Source of the DNA: Deltaproteobacteria bacterium | GTDB lineage: Bacteria > Desulfobacterota > Binatia > UBA1149 > SPBQ01 | NCBI GenBank assembly: GCA_029262375.1 | Contig: JAJCZM010000051.1 | Coordinates: forward strand, 124,001 to 188,000 | Reading direction: 5' to 3' | DNA length: 64,000 bases | Part shown: one piece after another, positions 55,137 to 64,000 of the stretch | Numbering within the stretch: the stretch's first letter is position 1 | Layout: every line of letters begins with the position of its first letter | Made by a program: the position numbers and the translations under genes | The notes under the pieces: generated by a model | Seen by the model: the letters and a program-made list of their open reading frames with translations, nothing else | The model's database searches: none | What the model was told of the DNA's origin: nothing

Positions 55137-55633
55137 ACCACGTGAGCAGCGTCACCAAGCATCGAAGCGGCGGTCCGGAAGCCACGGAGCGCATCGCAGA
55201 AGAGCTTGCCGCCGTCCTCGCACCGGGGACTACGGTCGGGCTGGTGGGACCGCTCGGTGCCGGCAAGACCTGCTTCGTGCGCGGACTGGCGCGCGGTCTG
55301 GGCATTGCCGGAGACGAGATTGCGAGCCCCACCTTCGTCTATCTCGTCGAATACACGACGGGGCCCACCACGCTGTACCACGCCGATCTGTACCGCTTCG
55401 AAGATCTGGCGCTGCAATCTGACAATACCGATAGCGCGGACAGCGCGACGACCACCGCCGATGTCGAGCGCGCGCTGGACAGTATCGGGCTTCGAGAGGC
55501 CATGGACTCGGATGGGGTGACGGCGGTCGAGTGGTGGCAGTACTACCGTGGGCCCACCCCCCAGCGCTTGGTAGTTGTTGAATTTTCTATAGAAAACGTC
55601 GACGATAGATCGATTTCGCTGTCGGTTTCCTAG
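55133..55633 (+). CDS. tsaE: tRNA threonylcarbamoyladenosine biosynthesis ATPase
   Basis: 166 aa. I chose GTG 55133 for the 4-bp overlap with nnr (GTGA); GTGs at 55124 and 55142 are also in frame. Walker A is GPLGAGKTCF; the SPTFVYLVEY and HADLYRFED segments are typical. TsaE binds TsaB/TsaD and drives the t6A37 tRNA modification. About 20 residues (QSDNTDSADSATTTADVER) are inserted between the DLYR segment and the final VEWW, longer than usual. Confidence 0.92.
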   Translation: MNHVSSVTKHRSGGPEATERIAEELAAVLAPGTTVGLVGPLGAGKTCFVRGLARGLGIAGDEIASPTFVYLVEYTTGPTTLYHADLYRFEDLALQSDNTDSADSATTTADVERALDSIGLREAMDSDGVTAVEWWQYYRGPTPQRLVVVEFSIENVDDRSISLSVS

Positions 55634-55657
55634 GCCGTATCGCGCATCCTCGAGACT

Positions 55658-56911
55658 ATGTCGCGTCGCATCGTACAGAAGTACGGAGGTACCTCCGTGG
55701 GCACGCCCGAGCGCATTCGTGCGGTCGCCGAGCGCGTGAAGCGCACCCACGACGAGGGAGCGAGTACCGCGGTCGTCGTGTCGGCAATGTCGGGAGAGAC
55801 GAACCGGCTGTTCGAGCTCGCTTCGCAGGTATCGAGCGCACCGCTGACACGCGAAATGGACGTGCTCGTCTCCACCGGCGAGCAGGTCACCACCGCGCTG
55901 CTCAGTATGGCCTTGCACGATCTCGGCGTCCCCGCGTTATCGCTGCAAGGACATCAGGTTCGTATCGCCACGGACTCGGCGCACGGGCGCGCGCGCATTC
56001 GCGCGATCGACAAGTCTCGGATCGAAGAAGCATTCGACGCAGGCAAGGTCGTGGTCATCGCCGGATTCCAGGGCATCGACGATCAGCAGAACATCACGAC
56101 CTTAGGGCGCGGCGGCTCCGACACCACTGCGGTCGCGATTGCGGCAGCACTCGGTGCCGACTGCGAGATCTACACCGACGTCGATGGGGTCTATACAACC
56201 GATCCCCGCATCTGCTCCGACGCACGCAAACTCGCGCGCGTGAGCCACGAAGAGATGCTCGAGATGGCCAGCCTGGGCGCAAAGGTCCTGCAAACGCGCT
56301 CGGTTGAATGCGCTCTCAGATTTTCAGTTCCCGTCCACGTGCGCTCGAGTTTCGATGACAAAGGCGAACTCAGCGGCACCTGGGTCGTGCCCGAGGAGGC
56401 AAGCATGGAAGAAGTCCTCGTATCCGGAATCCCAGCCGACAAGAATCAGGCGAAGATCACGATGCAGGGCGTTCCCGATATCCCGGGATTGGCCGGCCGC
56501 ATCTTCGGGTCTCTCGCCGACGACGGAGTCGTCGTCGATATGATCGTCCAGAACGTGAGCGTGGACGGCGACCGCACGGACCTCACGTTCACCGTCGGCA
56601 AGACCGACCTCGACAAAGCGAAGAAGATAGTCGAGGACATCCGTGAGGAGATCGGCGCGAACAACGTGGTCGCCAGCGATTCGGTCGGCAAGGTATCGGT
56701 CGTCGGATTGGGAATGCGTAGTCACGCAGGCGTTGCAGCGGACATGTTCAAGGTACTCGCCGCCGAGGGAATCAATATCCAGATGATCTCGACCTCGGAG
56801 ATCAAGATCTCGGTCATCGTCGAACTGGACCAGGTCGATCGTGCAGTGAACGTTCTTCACAAGAAGTTCTTTGCAGACCGTGAAGGCACGGACAGTGGGA
56901 CCAACGCGTAA
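55658..56911 (+). CDS. lysC: Aspartate kinase
   Basis: 417 aa. The N-terminal KYGGTSVGT (residues 8-16), the [11 protein letters not shown] loop and [12 protein letters not shown] identify aspartokinase; two ACT domains follow from about residue 265. It opens the aspartate pathway to Lys, Met and Thr and is usually feedback-inhibited through the ACT domains. It lies 24 bp after tsaE, in the same run. Confidence 0.96.
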   Translation: MSRRIVQKYGGTSVGTPERIRAVAERVKRTHDEGASTAVVVSAMSGETNRLFELASQVSSAPLTREMDVLVSTGEQVTTALLSMALHDLGVPALSLQGHQVRIATDSAHGRARIRAIDKSRIEEAFDAGKVVVIAGFQGIDDQQNITTLGRGGSDTTAVAIAAALGADCEIYTDVDGVYTTDPRICSDARKLARVSHEEMLEMASLGAKVLQTRSVECALRFSVPVHVRSSFDDKGELSGTWVVPEEASMEEVLVSGIPADKNQAKITMQGVPDIPGLAGRIFGSLADDGVVVDMIVQNVSVDGDRTDLTFTVGKTDLDKAKKIVEDIREEIGANNVVASDSVGKVSVVGLGMRSHAGVAADMFKVLAAEGINIQMISTSEIKISVIVELDQVDRAVNVLHKKFFADREGTDSGTNA

Positions 56912-56926
56912 GCACGTAGTCAACCG

Positions 56927-58531
56927 ATGAGTCCTGCGAAACACATAGATCTGTACGACACGACGTTGCGTGACGGCTCGCAAGGCGAGGGCGTGAGCTT
57001 TACCGTTCAGGACAAGCTCGTCGTAACGGAGAAACTCGACGACCTCGGCATTCGTTATGTCGAAGGCGGCTGGCCGGGCTCCAATCCGCGCGATGCCGAG
57101 TACTTCGAGGCGGCGAAGAAGCTCAAACTCAAGAACGCACGCGTCACGGCGTTCGGCTCGACCGCGCGCCCCGGCAAGACGGCGGCGAAGGACGACAACA
57201 TCAAAGCCTTGCTCGCCGCCGACACATCGGTGGTGACCATCGTGGGCAAGACCTGGGCCGAAGAGGTGCGCAGTTCGCTGCGCATCTCGCTGGCGGCGAA
57301 TGTCGATCTGATCGGGAAGTCCATTGCGTACCTGAGCAAGCGCGTCGACGAAGTCATTCTCGATGCAGAGCATTTCTTCGACGGCTACGCGACGAACCGC
57401 GACTACGCCATGCAATGCCTGCAGGCGGCAATCGAAGGCGGGGCCAAGGTAATCTGTCTATGTGACACGCGTGGCGGCTCGCTCCCCGAGCAAATCACCG
57501 CGGCGGTTACAGAAGTGCGCGAACTCGGCGCGGCGGTCGGCATTCACTGTCACGACGACTCAGGTCTTGCGATCGCCAACTCACTCGCTGCCGTGGCAGC
57601 CGGTGCAATCCAAGTTCAGGGCACGATGAACGGATTCGGCGAACGTTGCGGCAACGCCAACCTGTGCACGCTGCTCCCGAACCTACAGCTAAAGCTCGGC
57701 TACAAGTGCGTTACCGCGCGCCAACTCAGGAAGCTCGGCGAGACTTCTCGGCACCTCTACGAGTTAGCGAACATGATTCCCGATCGCCAGTCGCCGTACG
57801 TCGGCATGTCGGCATTCACGCACAAGGGCGGGCTGCACGTGTCGGCGATCAAGCGCAACCGTGCCAGCTACGAACACATCGATCCGGAAATAGTCGGCAA
57901 CGCGCAGCGCGTTCTGGTGTCGGACCTATCGGGCAAGAGCAACATCGAGTACAAGGCGAAGGAGTTCGGCCTCGACGTCGACAATCGCGCCGACGAACTC
58001 GGCGGCCTTCTCGCCGAAGTGAAGAAGCTCGAGAAGAGTGGGTTCCAGTTCGAAGGCGCCGACGCATCGCTCGAGCTATTGCTACGCGCAAACCTTAACG
58101 GGAAGGAAGCTTTCTTCAAGCTGATCGGCTTCCGCGTCATCGACGAGAAGCGACACGAAGACGAACCGGCGCAGACCGAGGCCACGGTAATGATCGAAGA
58201 CCCCGACGGGAATATCGAGCATACCGCCGCCACCGGAAACGGCCCGGTCCACGCGTTGGATCTCGCGCTGCGCAAGGCGCTGGTACGCTTTTACCCGACA
58301 CTCTCCGACGTCACGCTGCACGACTACAAGGTACGCGTCTTGGCGGGAGAAGAAGGTACGGCCGGCCTCGTTCGCGTTCTGATCGAGTCGGGAGATTCCG
58401 AGAAGCGCTGGGGAACCGTCGGCGTCTCGCACAACGTAGTAGAAGCGAGCTGGCAGGCACTCGTGGACAGTTTGGCCTACAAGCTCCTGAAGGACGGTCG
58501 CTCGCGCACACGTAAAGCGCGCGCGAAGTAG
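56927..58531 (+). CDS. cimA: (R)-citramalate synthase
   Basis: 534 aa. The DTTLRDGSQ motif (residues 11-19), the VEGGWPGSNP region and the C-terminal LeuA-type regulatory domain (from about 410) match CimA rather than isopropylmalate synthase. It condenses pyruvate with acetyl-CoA to citramalate, a threonine-independent route to isoleucine. It lies 15 bp after lysC. Confidence 0.95.
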   Translation: MSPAKHIDLYDTTLRDGSQGEGVSFTVQDKLVVTEKLDDLGIRYVEGGWPGSNPRDAEYFEAAKKLKLKNARVTAFGSTARPGKTAAKDDNIKALLAADTSVVTIVGKTWAEEVRSSLRISLAANVDLIGKSIAYLSKRVDEVILDAEHFFDGYATNRDYAMQCLQAAIEGGAKVICLCDTRGGSLPEQITAAVTEVRELGAAVGIHCHDDSGLAIANSLAAVAAGAIQVQGTMNGFGERCGNANLCTLLPNLQLKLGYKCVTARQLRKLGETSRHLYELANMIPDRQSPYVGMSAFTHKGGLHVSAIKRNRASYEHIDPEIVGNAQRVLVSDLSGKSNIEYKAKEFGLDVDNRADELGGLLAEVKKLEKSGFQFEGADASLELLLRANLNGKEAFFKLIGFRVIDEKRHEDEPAQTEATVMIEDPDGNIEHTAATGNGPVHALDLALRKALVRFYPTLSDVTLHDYKVRVLAGEEGTAGLVRVLIESGDSEKRWGTVGVSHNVVEASWQALVDSLAYKLLKDGRSRTRKARAK

Positions 58532-58544
58532 ACTAACCGACGCG

Positions 58545-59669
58545 ATGCAAGGCTATTTCGATTACAACGCCACGACGCCGACTCGCCCCGAGGTCATCGA
58601 GGCCATGGCTGAGGCGATGTCGGAGCCGCTTGGAAACCCCTCCAGCATGCACACGCACGGGCGACGTGCACGGCACTATCTCGACCAGGCCCGCGAGCGC
58701 CTCGCACACCTGGTGGGAGCCAAGCCGCGACAGATCGTGTTCACGTCCGGAGCGACCGAATCGAACAACATCGCGATGCGCGGCTTCGCAGCACTAGCGG
58801 GCGAGCGAGCCATCGTCACCACGAATATCGAACACGTGTCGGTACTGGCCACGGCCAAAGACTTAGCGACAAAGGGAACGCCGCACATCGTTGCGAACGT
58901 CGATGGCCGGGGCATTCCCGATATGGAAGCGATTCGTCGCGCCACCGACGCGCGCCCGTGCCTGGTGGTAACGGCATGGGCCAACGGCGAATCCGGCCAC
59001 ATCGCCGACATGGACGCGCTGACGGCAGCAGTCGCCGAGTCGTCAATGCTGCTCATGGATGCTGCACAAGCCGTCGGCCGAATACCGACGCGCCTCGGCA
59101 ACCGCGTCGACATGATGTCGCTGTCCGCTCACAAATTCGGTGGTCCGAGAGGGATCGGCGCACTGGCACTCGCCGATGACGTCATCGCGCGCACGAGCAC
59201 CGGTGGACCTCAAGAGCGCAACCTACGCCCGGGCACGGAGAACCTGCCGGGAATCGTCGGCATGGGAGTCGCGGCCGAGCTGCGCCGGCGCGAGATGAAC
59301 GGCGAGGCGCAAAGGCTCGTGCGCCTGCGTGATCGCACTTGGCAGCGACTGAGCGGCGCGCTCAACGACGTGATTCGCCTGAGTCCGGAAAACGGCCTTC
59401 CCAATACCTTGACGATCGCGGTAGGGAACGTCGGCTCCGATGTGATACTTGCTGGACTCGACCTGGTCGGTTTTTCCGTGTCCGCCGGCTCGGCGTGCGC
59501 GGCCGGAGCACCGGAGCCGTCGCACGTAGCCATCGGACTCGGGGTGGATGATCGCTATCTGCGAAACGTCATTCGGATCAGTTCGGGCTGCGGCACGACC
59601 GAAGACGACACGGACCGTTTGGTGGAAGCACTAACGCAGGTAGTAGCACGCGCGAGGAAAGCGGCATGA
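58545..59669 (+). CDS. Cysteine desulfurase (IscS/NifS family)
   Basis: 374 aa. The N-terminal GYFDYNATTPTRPEV, the PLP lysine in SAHKFGG (Lys197) and the active Cys in SAGSACAAG (Cys318) are all present. It supplies persulfide sulfur for Fe-S clusters and tRNA thiolation. It overlaps mnmA by 4 bp and probably feeds it directly, in place of a separate sulfur relay. Type I or II assignment is not certain. Confidence 0.93.
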   Translation: MQGYFDYNATTPTRPEVIEAMAEAMSEPLGNPSSMHTHGRRARHYLDQARERLAHLVGAKPRQIVFTSGATESNNIAMRGFAALAGERAIVTTNIEHVSVLATAKDLATKGTPHIVANVDGRGIPDMEAIRRATDARPCLVVTAWANGESGHIADMDALTAAVAESSMLLMDAAQAVGRIPTRLGNRVDMMSLSAHKFGGPRGIGALALADDVIARTSTGGPQERNLRPGTENLPGIVGMGVAAELRRREMNGEAQRLVRLRDRTWQRLSGALNDVIRLSPENGLPNTLTIAVGNVGSDVILAGLDLVGFSVSAGSACAAGAPEPSHVAIGLGVDDRYLRNVIRISSGCGTTEDDTDRLVEALTQVVARARKAA

Positions 59670-60841
59670 GTTCGATCGAATCGACAGATCGGCGTCGCAT
59701 CGTCGTCGCCATGAGCGGCGGGGTGGACAGTTCCGTCGCTGCCGGCCTGCTCGCAGAACAAGGCCACGAAGTCATCGGCATCTCACTGAGGCTCGCGCCC
59801 GAACCTGCGGCCGGAACACCGCGAAGCAGTTCCGGGTGCTGCAGCGTAGAAGACTTCCAGGACGCCGCACGCGTGGCGACGGCACTCGGTATTCCGCATT
59901 ACGTCTTCGACATGCGCGAGGAGTTCGAGCGCTCTGTGATCTCACCGTTCGTCGAGGAGTACCTCGCCGGTCGCACACCGAGCCCATGCATTTTGTGCAA
60001 TCGAGAAATCAAATTCAGCCTGCTGCACAAGAAAGCATTCGAGTTGGGCGCCGACGCCGTGGCAACGGGACACTACGCACGCATCGAGCACGACGAGACC
60101 GGCTACCATCTGCTACGCGGGCGCGATCACCACAAGGACCAGTCCTATTTTCTATTCGAGATGGGGCAAAAGGAATTGGCGACGACGCTGTTTCCGGTCG
60201 GGCACATGGAAAAGGACGAAGTGCGTCGCCATGCGATCCGTCTTGGACTGGGCGTCGCCGACAAGCCCGACAGCCAGGAAGTCTGCTTCGTCTCCGACGG
60301 GCGCTATGCGCAGTTCGTCGCGCGCGCGGCTCCCGACCGCGTGCGATCCGGAGAGATTCGCAACGAGAAGGGCGACGTACTCGGCACGCACGAAGGCATC
60401 CACGGTTATACGGTGGGGCAACGACGCGGCCTCGGTGTCTCGGCACCTAACCCGCTCTACGTCAGTGCCATTGACGCAGACAGCGCCACCGTGACGGTGA
60501 GCGAACGCGGCGCGCTCGCGGCCGACGGTCTCGTAGCTTCGGGTGTCACTTGGGTCGCTGACGACGCGCCCGGCGACGATCATCGTGTGTTAGCGCGTAT
60601 TCGTTACCGCCACGAAGCAGTACCGGCGTCGGTCGTCGAGACGGGTAACGGCACGGTCGAGCTTCGCTTCGACGAACCGCAATACGCGATCACGCCCGGG
60701 CAGGCCACGGTCTTCTATCGCAACGATGAAGTCGTCGGCGGCGCCTGGATTCAGCGCGGCATCCCGCACACCCCGCACACCCCGCGCACGCCTCGCGCCC
60801 CGCGCGACGCAGCCCGCCCGACCGCGGTCGAGACAGACTGA
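59666..60841 (+). CDS. mnmA: tRNA-uridine 2-sulfurtransferase
   Basis: 391 aa, overlapping the desulfurase by 4 bp (ATGA). It has the PP-loop MSGGVDSS (residues 16-23), a catalytic-type Cys111 in CILCN, and a second Cys207 in QEVCF. MnmA thiolates U34 of Lys, Glu and Gln tRNAs. The last ~20 residues are a Thr/Pro/Arg-rich low-complexity tail not seen in most homologs. It overlaps mtaB by 1 bp. Confidence 0.95.
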   Translation: MSSIESTDRRRIVVAMSGGVDSSVAAGLLAEQGHEVIGISLRLAPEPAAGTPRSSSGCCSVEDFQDAARVATALGIPHYVFDMREEFERSVISPFVEEYLAGRTPSPCILCNREIKFSLLHKKAFELGADAVATGHYARIEHDETGYHLLRGRDHHKDQSYFLFEMGQKELATTLFPVGHMEKDEVRRHAIRLGLGVADKPDSQEVCFVSDGRYAQFVARAAPDRVRSGEIRNEKGDVLGTHEGIHGYTVGQRRGLGVSAPNPLYVSAIDADSATVTVSERGALAADGLVASGVTWVADDAPGDDHRVLARIRYRHEAVPASVVETGNGTVELRFDEPQYAITPGQATVFYRNDEVVGGAWIQRGIPHTPHTPRTPRAPRDAARPTAVETD

Positions 60842-62181
60842 TGCGGGTCGCGATCACTACGCTCGGTTGCAAGGTAAACCAATACGACACCGCCGTCATG
60901 CAGCGGCTGTTCTCCGAGAAACACTGGCAACAGGTTCCGTTCACCGACGAGGCCGACGCGTATGTCGTCAACACCTGTACGGTCACCGATCGCGCCGACT
61001 CCGACGCGCGGCGCTTCGCACGGCGCGCACGACGCGTGAATCCGAGCGCGCGTGTGATCCTGACCGGCTGCTACGCGCAGACCAGCCCGCAGCAGATCAG
61101 CGAACTCGACTATGTAGACTACGTGATCGGACTCGGCCGGCTGCCGGACCTGCTCGGCGCTGTCGCAGGAGAGCTGTCGGACCGCATTGCCGTGTCGGAC
61201 CTGCGCCAGGCCGATACCGTGGAAACACTCGGAATTAAATCGTTCTCGGGGCGCACGCGCGCATACGTCAAAGTCCAAGAGGGCTGCGATCTCTTCTGTA
61301 CCTACTGCATCGTTCCCGTCGCACGCGGCAAGAGCCGCAGCGTCGCACCGCGCAAAGTCATTGAAGAGATCGATCGGCTCGAAGCGACCGGCTATCGCGA
61401 GATCGTGCTCACGGGCGTTCATCTCGGCGGTTACGGCGACGACCTCGACACGCCGTGTGACCTCGCGTTCCTTCTTGAAGCGATCGCCGAGAGACGTCCG
61501 AGCCTCAGAGTCCGAATCAGTTCGGTAGACCCGCCCGAGATCACCGATCGCCTTGTCGATATCGTCGCGTCGAGCGACGTATTCTGTCGGCACTTCCACA
61601 TTCCACTGCAGTCGGGGAGCGACACCGTGCTCGAACGCATGAAGCGGCAGTACACGGCGGGCGAGGCACGCGAAGCCCTCGAGCGACTGCGCACGCGCAT
61701 GCCCGACGTCTCCATCGGCACCGACGTGATTACCGGCTTCCCCGGCGAGACGCCTGACGAATTTGCCGAGACCGCCGCCTATCTCGACGCCGTCGGACTG
61801 TCGTACCTTCACGTCTTTCCGTATTCGGTGCGGTCGTCAACATCGGCCGCAAAGCGCTGGCAGCCGCTCGCGGACCACCTGGTTCACGATCGTGCTCGCA
61901 CGCTGCGAGAGCTGGACACGAAACTGCGACGTCGCTTCGAAGACCGCTTTGTCGGCGAACGTGCCGACGTTCTGGTGGAACAGGCGCGCGACCCCGAAAC
62001 CGGCATGCTCAAGGGATACTCGAACAATTACCTACCGGTACTCGTGGACGGGACCGACGCCCACATGAACCGCGTTGTACCGGTTTCTCTCACCGGACGT
62101 CACGGCAAACGGCTGGTTGCCACGCCGATCGACCACCGCGCGACTGAGAACCGAGTGGGTCAGGCAACGGTGTCGCGATGA
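60841..62181 (+). CDS. mtaB: tRNA t6A37 methylthiotransferase, radical SAM
   Basis: 446 aa. The N-terminal UPF0004-type cysteines (LGCKVNQ, NTCTVT, TGCYAQ) and the radical SAM motif CDLFCTYC hold two Fe-S clusters; a TRAM domain follows. It methylthiolates t6A37, whose formation needs TsaE, encoded upstream in the same run. It overlaps rnc by 4 bp. Confidence 0.94.
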   Translation: MRVAITTLGCKVNQYDTAVMQRLFSEKHWQQVPFTDEADAYVVNTCTVTDRADSDARRFARRARRVNPSARVILTGCYAQTSPQQISELDYVDYVIGLGRLPDLLGAVAGELSDRIAVSDLRQADTVETLGIKSFSGRTRAYVKVQEGCDLFCTYCIVPVARGKSRSVAPRKVIEEIDRLEATGYREIVLTGVHLGGYGDDLDTPCDLAFLLEAIAERRPSLRVRISSVDPPEITDRLVDIVASSDVFCRHFHIPLQSGSDTVLERMKRQYTAGEAREALERLRTRMPDVSIGTDVITGFPGETPDEFAETAAYLDAVGLSYLHVFPYSVRSSTSAAKRWQPLADHLVHDRARTLRELDTKLRRRFEDRFVGERADVLVEQARDPETGMLKGYSNNYLPVLVDGTDAHMNRVVPVSLTGRHGKRLVATPIDHRATENRVGQATVSR

Positions 62182-62864
62182 GCGACTCGCTCGAGGTTCT
62201 CGAGGCGACACTCGGGTACCGCTTCACCGACAAACAGCTGCTCGATCAAGCGCTGCGACATAGCTCGTTCGGCGCGGAGTCCGCATCCAAGAACAACGAG
62301 ACGTTCGAGTTCCTGGGCGACGCCGTACTCGATCTGGCGCTCAGCGAATTGATGATGCGCGAGCACCCGGAATACAACGAAGGGGATCTTACTCGGCTGC
62401 GCGCAGCGCTCGCGAACGCGTCGCACTTGGCGGACGTCGCGCGAGAACTGAATCTCGGACAATGGCTGCGCCTTGGCCGGGGGGAAGAACAGAGCGGCGG
62501 ACGCGACAAAGAGAGCATCTTGGCGGCCGGCTACGAAGCCATCCTCGGTGCAATCTTCTTGGATGCCGGCTATGAAGCGACACGCGCAGTGGTCGCGCAG
62601 CACTTCGAAGAGTCCGTCCGCACGCCATCGAATGCACGCGAGGACTTCAAGACGACGCTGCAGGAATACACGCAGCGCACGCACAAGGTCACACCGACCT
62701 ACAAGGTCACCAACATCACCGGCCCCGACCATGACAGACGTTACGAGGTCGCCCTGCATCTGGGCGACAACCCGATTGCCGAAGGCAACGGGCGTAGCCG
62801 TAAGCACGCCGAACAAGAGGCCGCCAAGATCGGGCTGGCTCTCCTACAGGACAACAAGACATAA
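62178..62864 (+). CDS. rnc: Ribonuclease III
   Basis: 228 aa. The signature NNETFEFLGDAVLD (about residues 34-47) and the catalytic Glu region near 105-115 (AILGAIFLDAGYE) are present, and a dsRNA-binding domain ends the protein. It cuts rRNA precursors and other double-stranded RNA. It overlaps mtaB by 4 bp and ends 5 bp before era. Confidence 0.96.
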   Translation: MSDSLEVLEATLGYRFTDKQLLDQALRHSSFGAESASKNNETFEFLGDAVLDLALSELMMREHPEYNEGDLTRLRAALANASHLADVARELNLGQWLRLGRGEEQSGGRDKESILAAGYEAILGAIFLDAGYEATRAVVAQHFEESVRTPSNAREDFKTTLQEYTQRTHKVTPTYKVTNITGPDHDRRYEVALHLGDNPIAEGNGRSRKHAEQEAAKIGLALLQDNKT

Positions 62865-62869
62865 CGACG

Positions 62870-64000
62870 ATGTCGGACGACTCCCCAGACAACATAACCG
62901 AGAGCGCCCCCACGGCGGCGGCGATGATCGCGCTTGCCGGCGCACCGAATGCCGGCAAATCGACACTTCTCAATCGAATCCTCGGGCGCCGCCTGAGCAT
63001 TGCAACTCCGAAACCGCAGACGACGCAGACACGTATCCTCGGTATTGAGATGCGTGGCCGAACCCAGCTGGTATTCACCGACACCCCTGGCATCCACAAT
63101 CCTCGAGGCGCGATCCATGAACTCATGGTAGGTCGTGCGCGCGCAAGTATCAGCGGCGCCGATATCGTCTGCTGGCTAATCGATACCAGCAAGGGAATCC
63201 GGCGCATCGACCGCGAAGAATTGCCGCGACTTGCGGCACAGGCCGCAAGGGAGCAGTCAGCCGGCCCGCAGGCCCACCGCGATCCCGACGCCGACGTCGA
63301 CGTCGAACCGGAGGTCGTCTCCCAAGTGGATCCCCATGACGACGCGATCGCCGAGCTGTTCCACGACGACGACCACGACGATGACGACGATAATGACGAC
63401 GACGACGCCTACGGTGAGTCGGACAAGTCGGACTACGAAGCCTACGAAAACCCCGATGGGCAGAAACTCGTCGTCGTACTGAACAAAGTAGACGTCGCAG
63501 CGAAACCGGCGCTGCTGCCGCTCATGAAGGAACTGGGCGAACTCGCGCCGAACATCGAGGTATTCACCACCAGCGCACTGCGCGGCGAGGGGGTCGAAGA
63601 TCTGGTCGAACACTTGATCACACTCGCCCCCGAAGGCCCCCTGCTGTTTCCGGAAGACGCAGTGACCGACAGGCCGGTCGAGTTCATGGTCGCAGAGTAC
63701 GTCCGCGAGCAGCTCTTTCATCGGCTACAACAAGAACTACCGTACCGCGTTGCCGTCAAGGTGGACCTGCACGAGCGTCGCAAGAAGACCGAGTACTTCG
63801 AAGCATCGATCTACGTCGATGCCGAGTCGGCGCGCAAGATCATCATCGGTGCCGGAGGAAAGAACATAAAGGCCATTGGAACCTCTGCACGCAAACGCGC
63901 CGAGGAACTCGTCGACGGCAAAGTCTTCTTGAAACTCGAGGTACGCGTGAAGAAGAACTGGCAGGACGACGCCGGCTTCCTCGAGGAACTAGGACTGTGA
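62870..64000 (+). CDS. era: GTPase Era with an acidic insertion
   Basis: 376 aa, against about 300 in most species. G1 is GAPNAGKS (24-31), G3 DTPG (71-74), G4 NKVD (205-208), and a KH domain forms the C-terminal third. Residues about 127-196 are inserted between G3 and G4, with an Asp-rich run (HDDDHDDDDDNDDDD) at 165-179. Era binds 16S rRNA and aids 30S assembly. The insert lies in a loop of the GTPase domain and is likely flexible. Confidence 0.93.
   Translation: MSDDSPDNITESAPTAAAMIALAGAPNAGKSTLLNRILGRRLSIATPKPQTTQTRILGIEMRGRTQLVFTDTPGIHNPRGAIHELMVGRARASISGADIVCWLIDTSKGIRRIDREELPRLAAQAAREQSAGPQAHRDPDADVDVEPEVVSQVDPHDDAIAELFHDDDHDDDDDNDDDDAYGESDKSDYEAYENPDGQKLVVVLNKVDVAAKPALLPLMKELGELAPNIEVFTTSALRGEGVEDLVEHLITLAPEGPLLFPEDAVTDRPVEFMVAEYVREQLFHRLQQELPYRVAVKVDLHERRKKTEYFEASIYVDAESARKIIIGAGGKNIKAIGTSARKRAEELVDGKVFLKLEVRVKKNWQDDAGFLEELGL

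Overview
This is a GC-rich, gene-dense bacterial chromosome segment with Shine-Dalgarno starts, 4- and 8-bp stop/start overlaps and bacterial housekeeping operons. The gene order tilS-ftsH-glmM-pdxJ-nnr-tsaE-lysC-cimA, MeaB, P450s, an RND exporter and many secreted Cys-rich repeat proteins suggest a deltaproteobacterial-type lineage (Myxococcota, Desulfobacterota or Binatota-like). This assignment is an inference; no rRNA is present.

Layout. 0-3 kb: 3' end of a meaB-like GTPase gene, a CAU-anticodon tRNA, a histidine kinase/response regulator pair on the minus strand, and a decayed copy of the 3' half of the same tRNA beyond the pair. 3-13 kb: secreted proteins (two with dockerin-like domains, two Cys-rich), an SF2 helicase and a serine beta-lactamase-like hydrolase. 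12.8-19.1 kb: a phasin-like small protein, an alpha/beta hydrolase, an RHH/zinc-ribbon regulator, an enoyl-CoA hydratase, a CPXCG protein and a large AsmA/DUF748-like envelope protein. 19.2-29.6 kb: two long paralogous secreted alpha/beta hydrolases flank an AhpD-like gene interrupted by one in-frame TGA and an RND/MMPL exporter. The TGA sits at the second Cys of the CxxC motif and is followed by a SECIS-like hairpin, so I read it as selenocysteine. A DUF1566-type secreted protein and a MAPEG protein follow. 29.8-36.8 kb: an SD-repeat surface protein, then a TetR-P450-P450-luciferase-like oxidoreductase operon and a second, convergent luciferase-like gene. 36.8-47.6 kb: minus-strand secreted proteins, including one-heme, five-heme and di-heme c-type cytochromes and a beta-helix protein. 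47.8-64 kb: a compact plus-strand housekeeping run, tilS, ftsH, glmM, pdxJ, nnr, tsaE, lysC, cimA, cysteine desulfurase, mnmA, mtaB, rnc and era, with many overlapping genes.

Three things stand out. First, the probable selenoprotein. Second, a recurring Cys/Lys-rich, probably helical secreted module found in seven proteins here, joined to unrelated partners (esterase, heme domains, beta-helix, DUF1566, Cys-rich repeats). I cannot match this module to a named family. Third, the tRNA-flanked two-component cassette, which looks like the remnant of a tRNA-targeted insertion.

The housekeeping run links tRNA modification (TilS, TsaE, MnmA, MtaB), cofactor and amino-acid synthesis (PdxJ, LysC, CimA) and RNA/ribosome maturation (RNase III, Era). 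The P450/luciferase-like operon, with its predicted operator, probably serves oxidation of a hydrophobic substrate.
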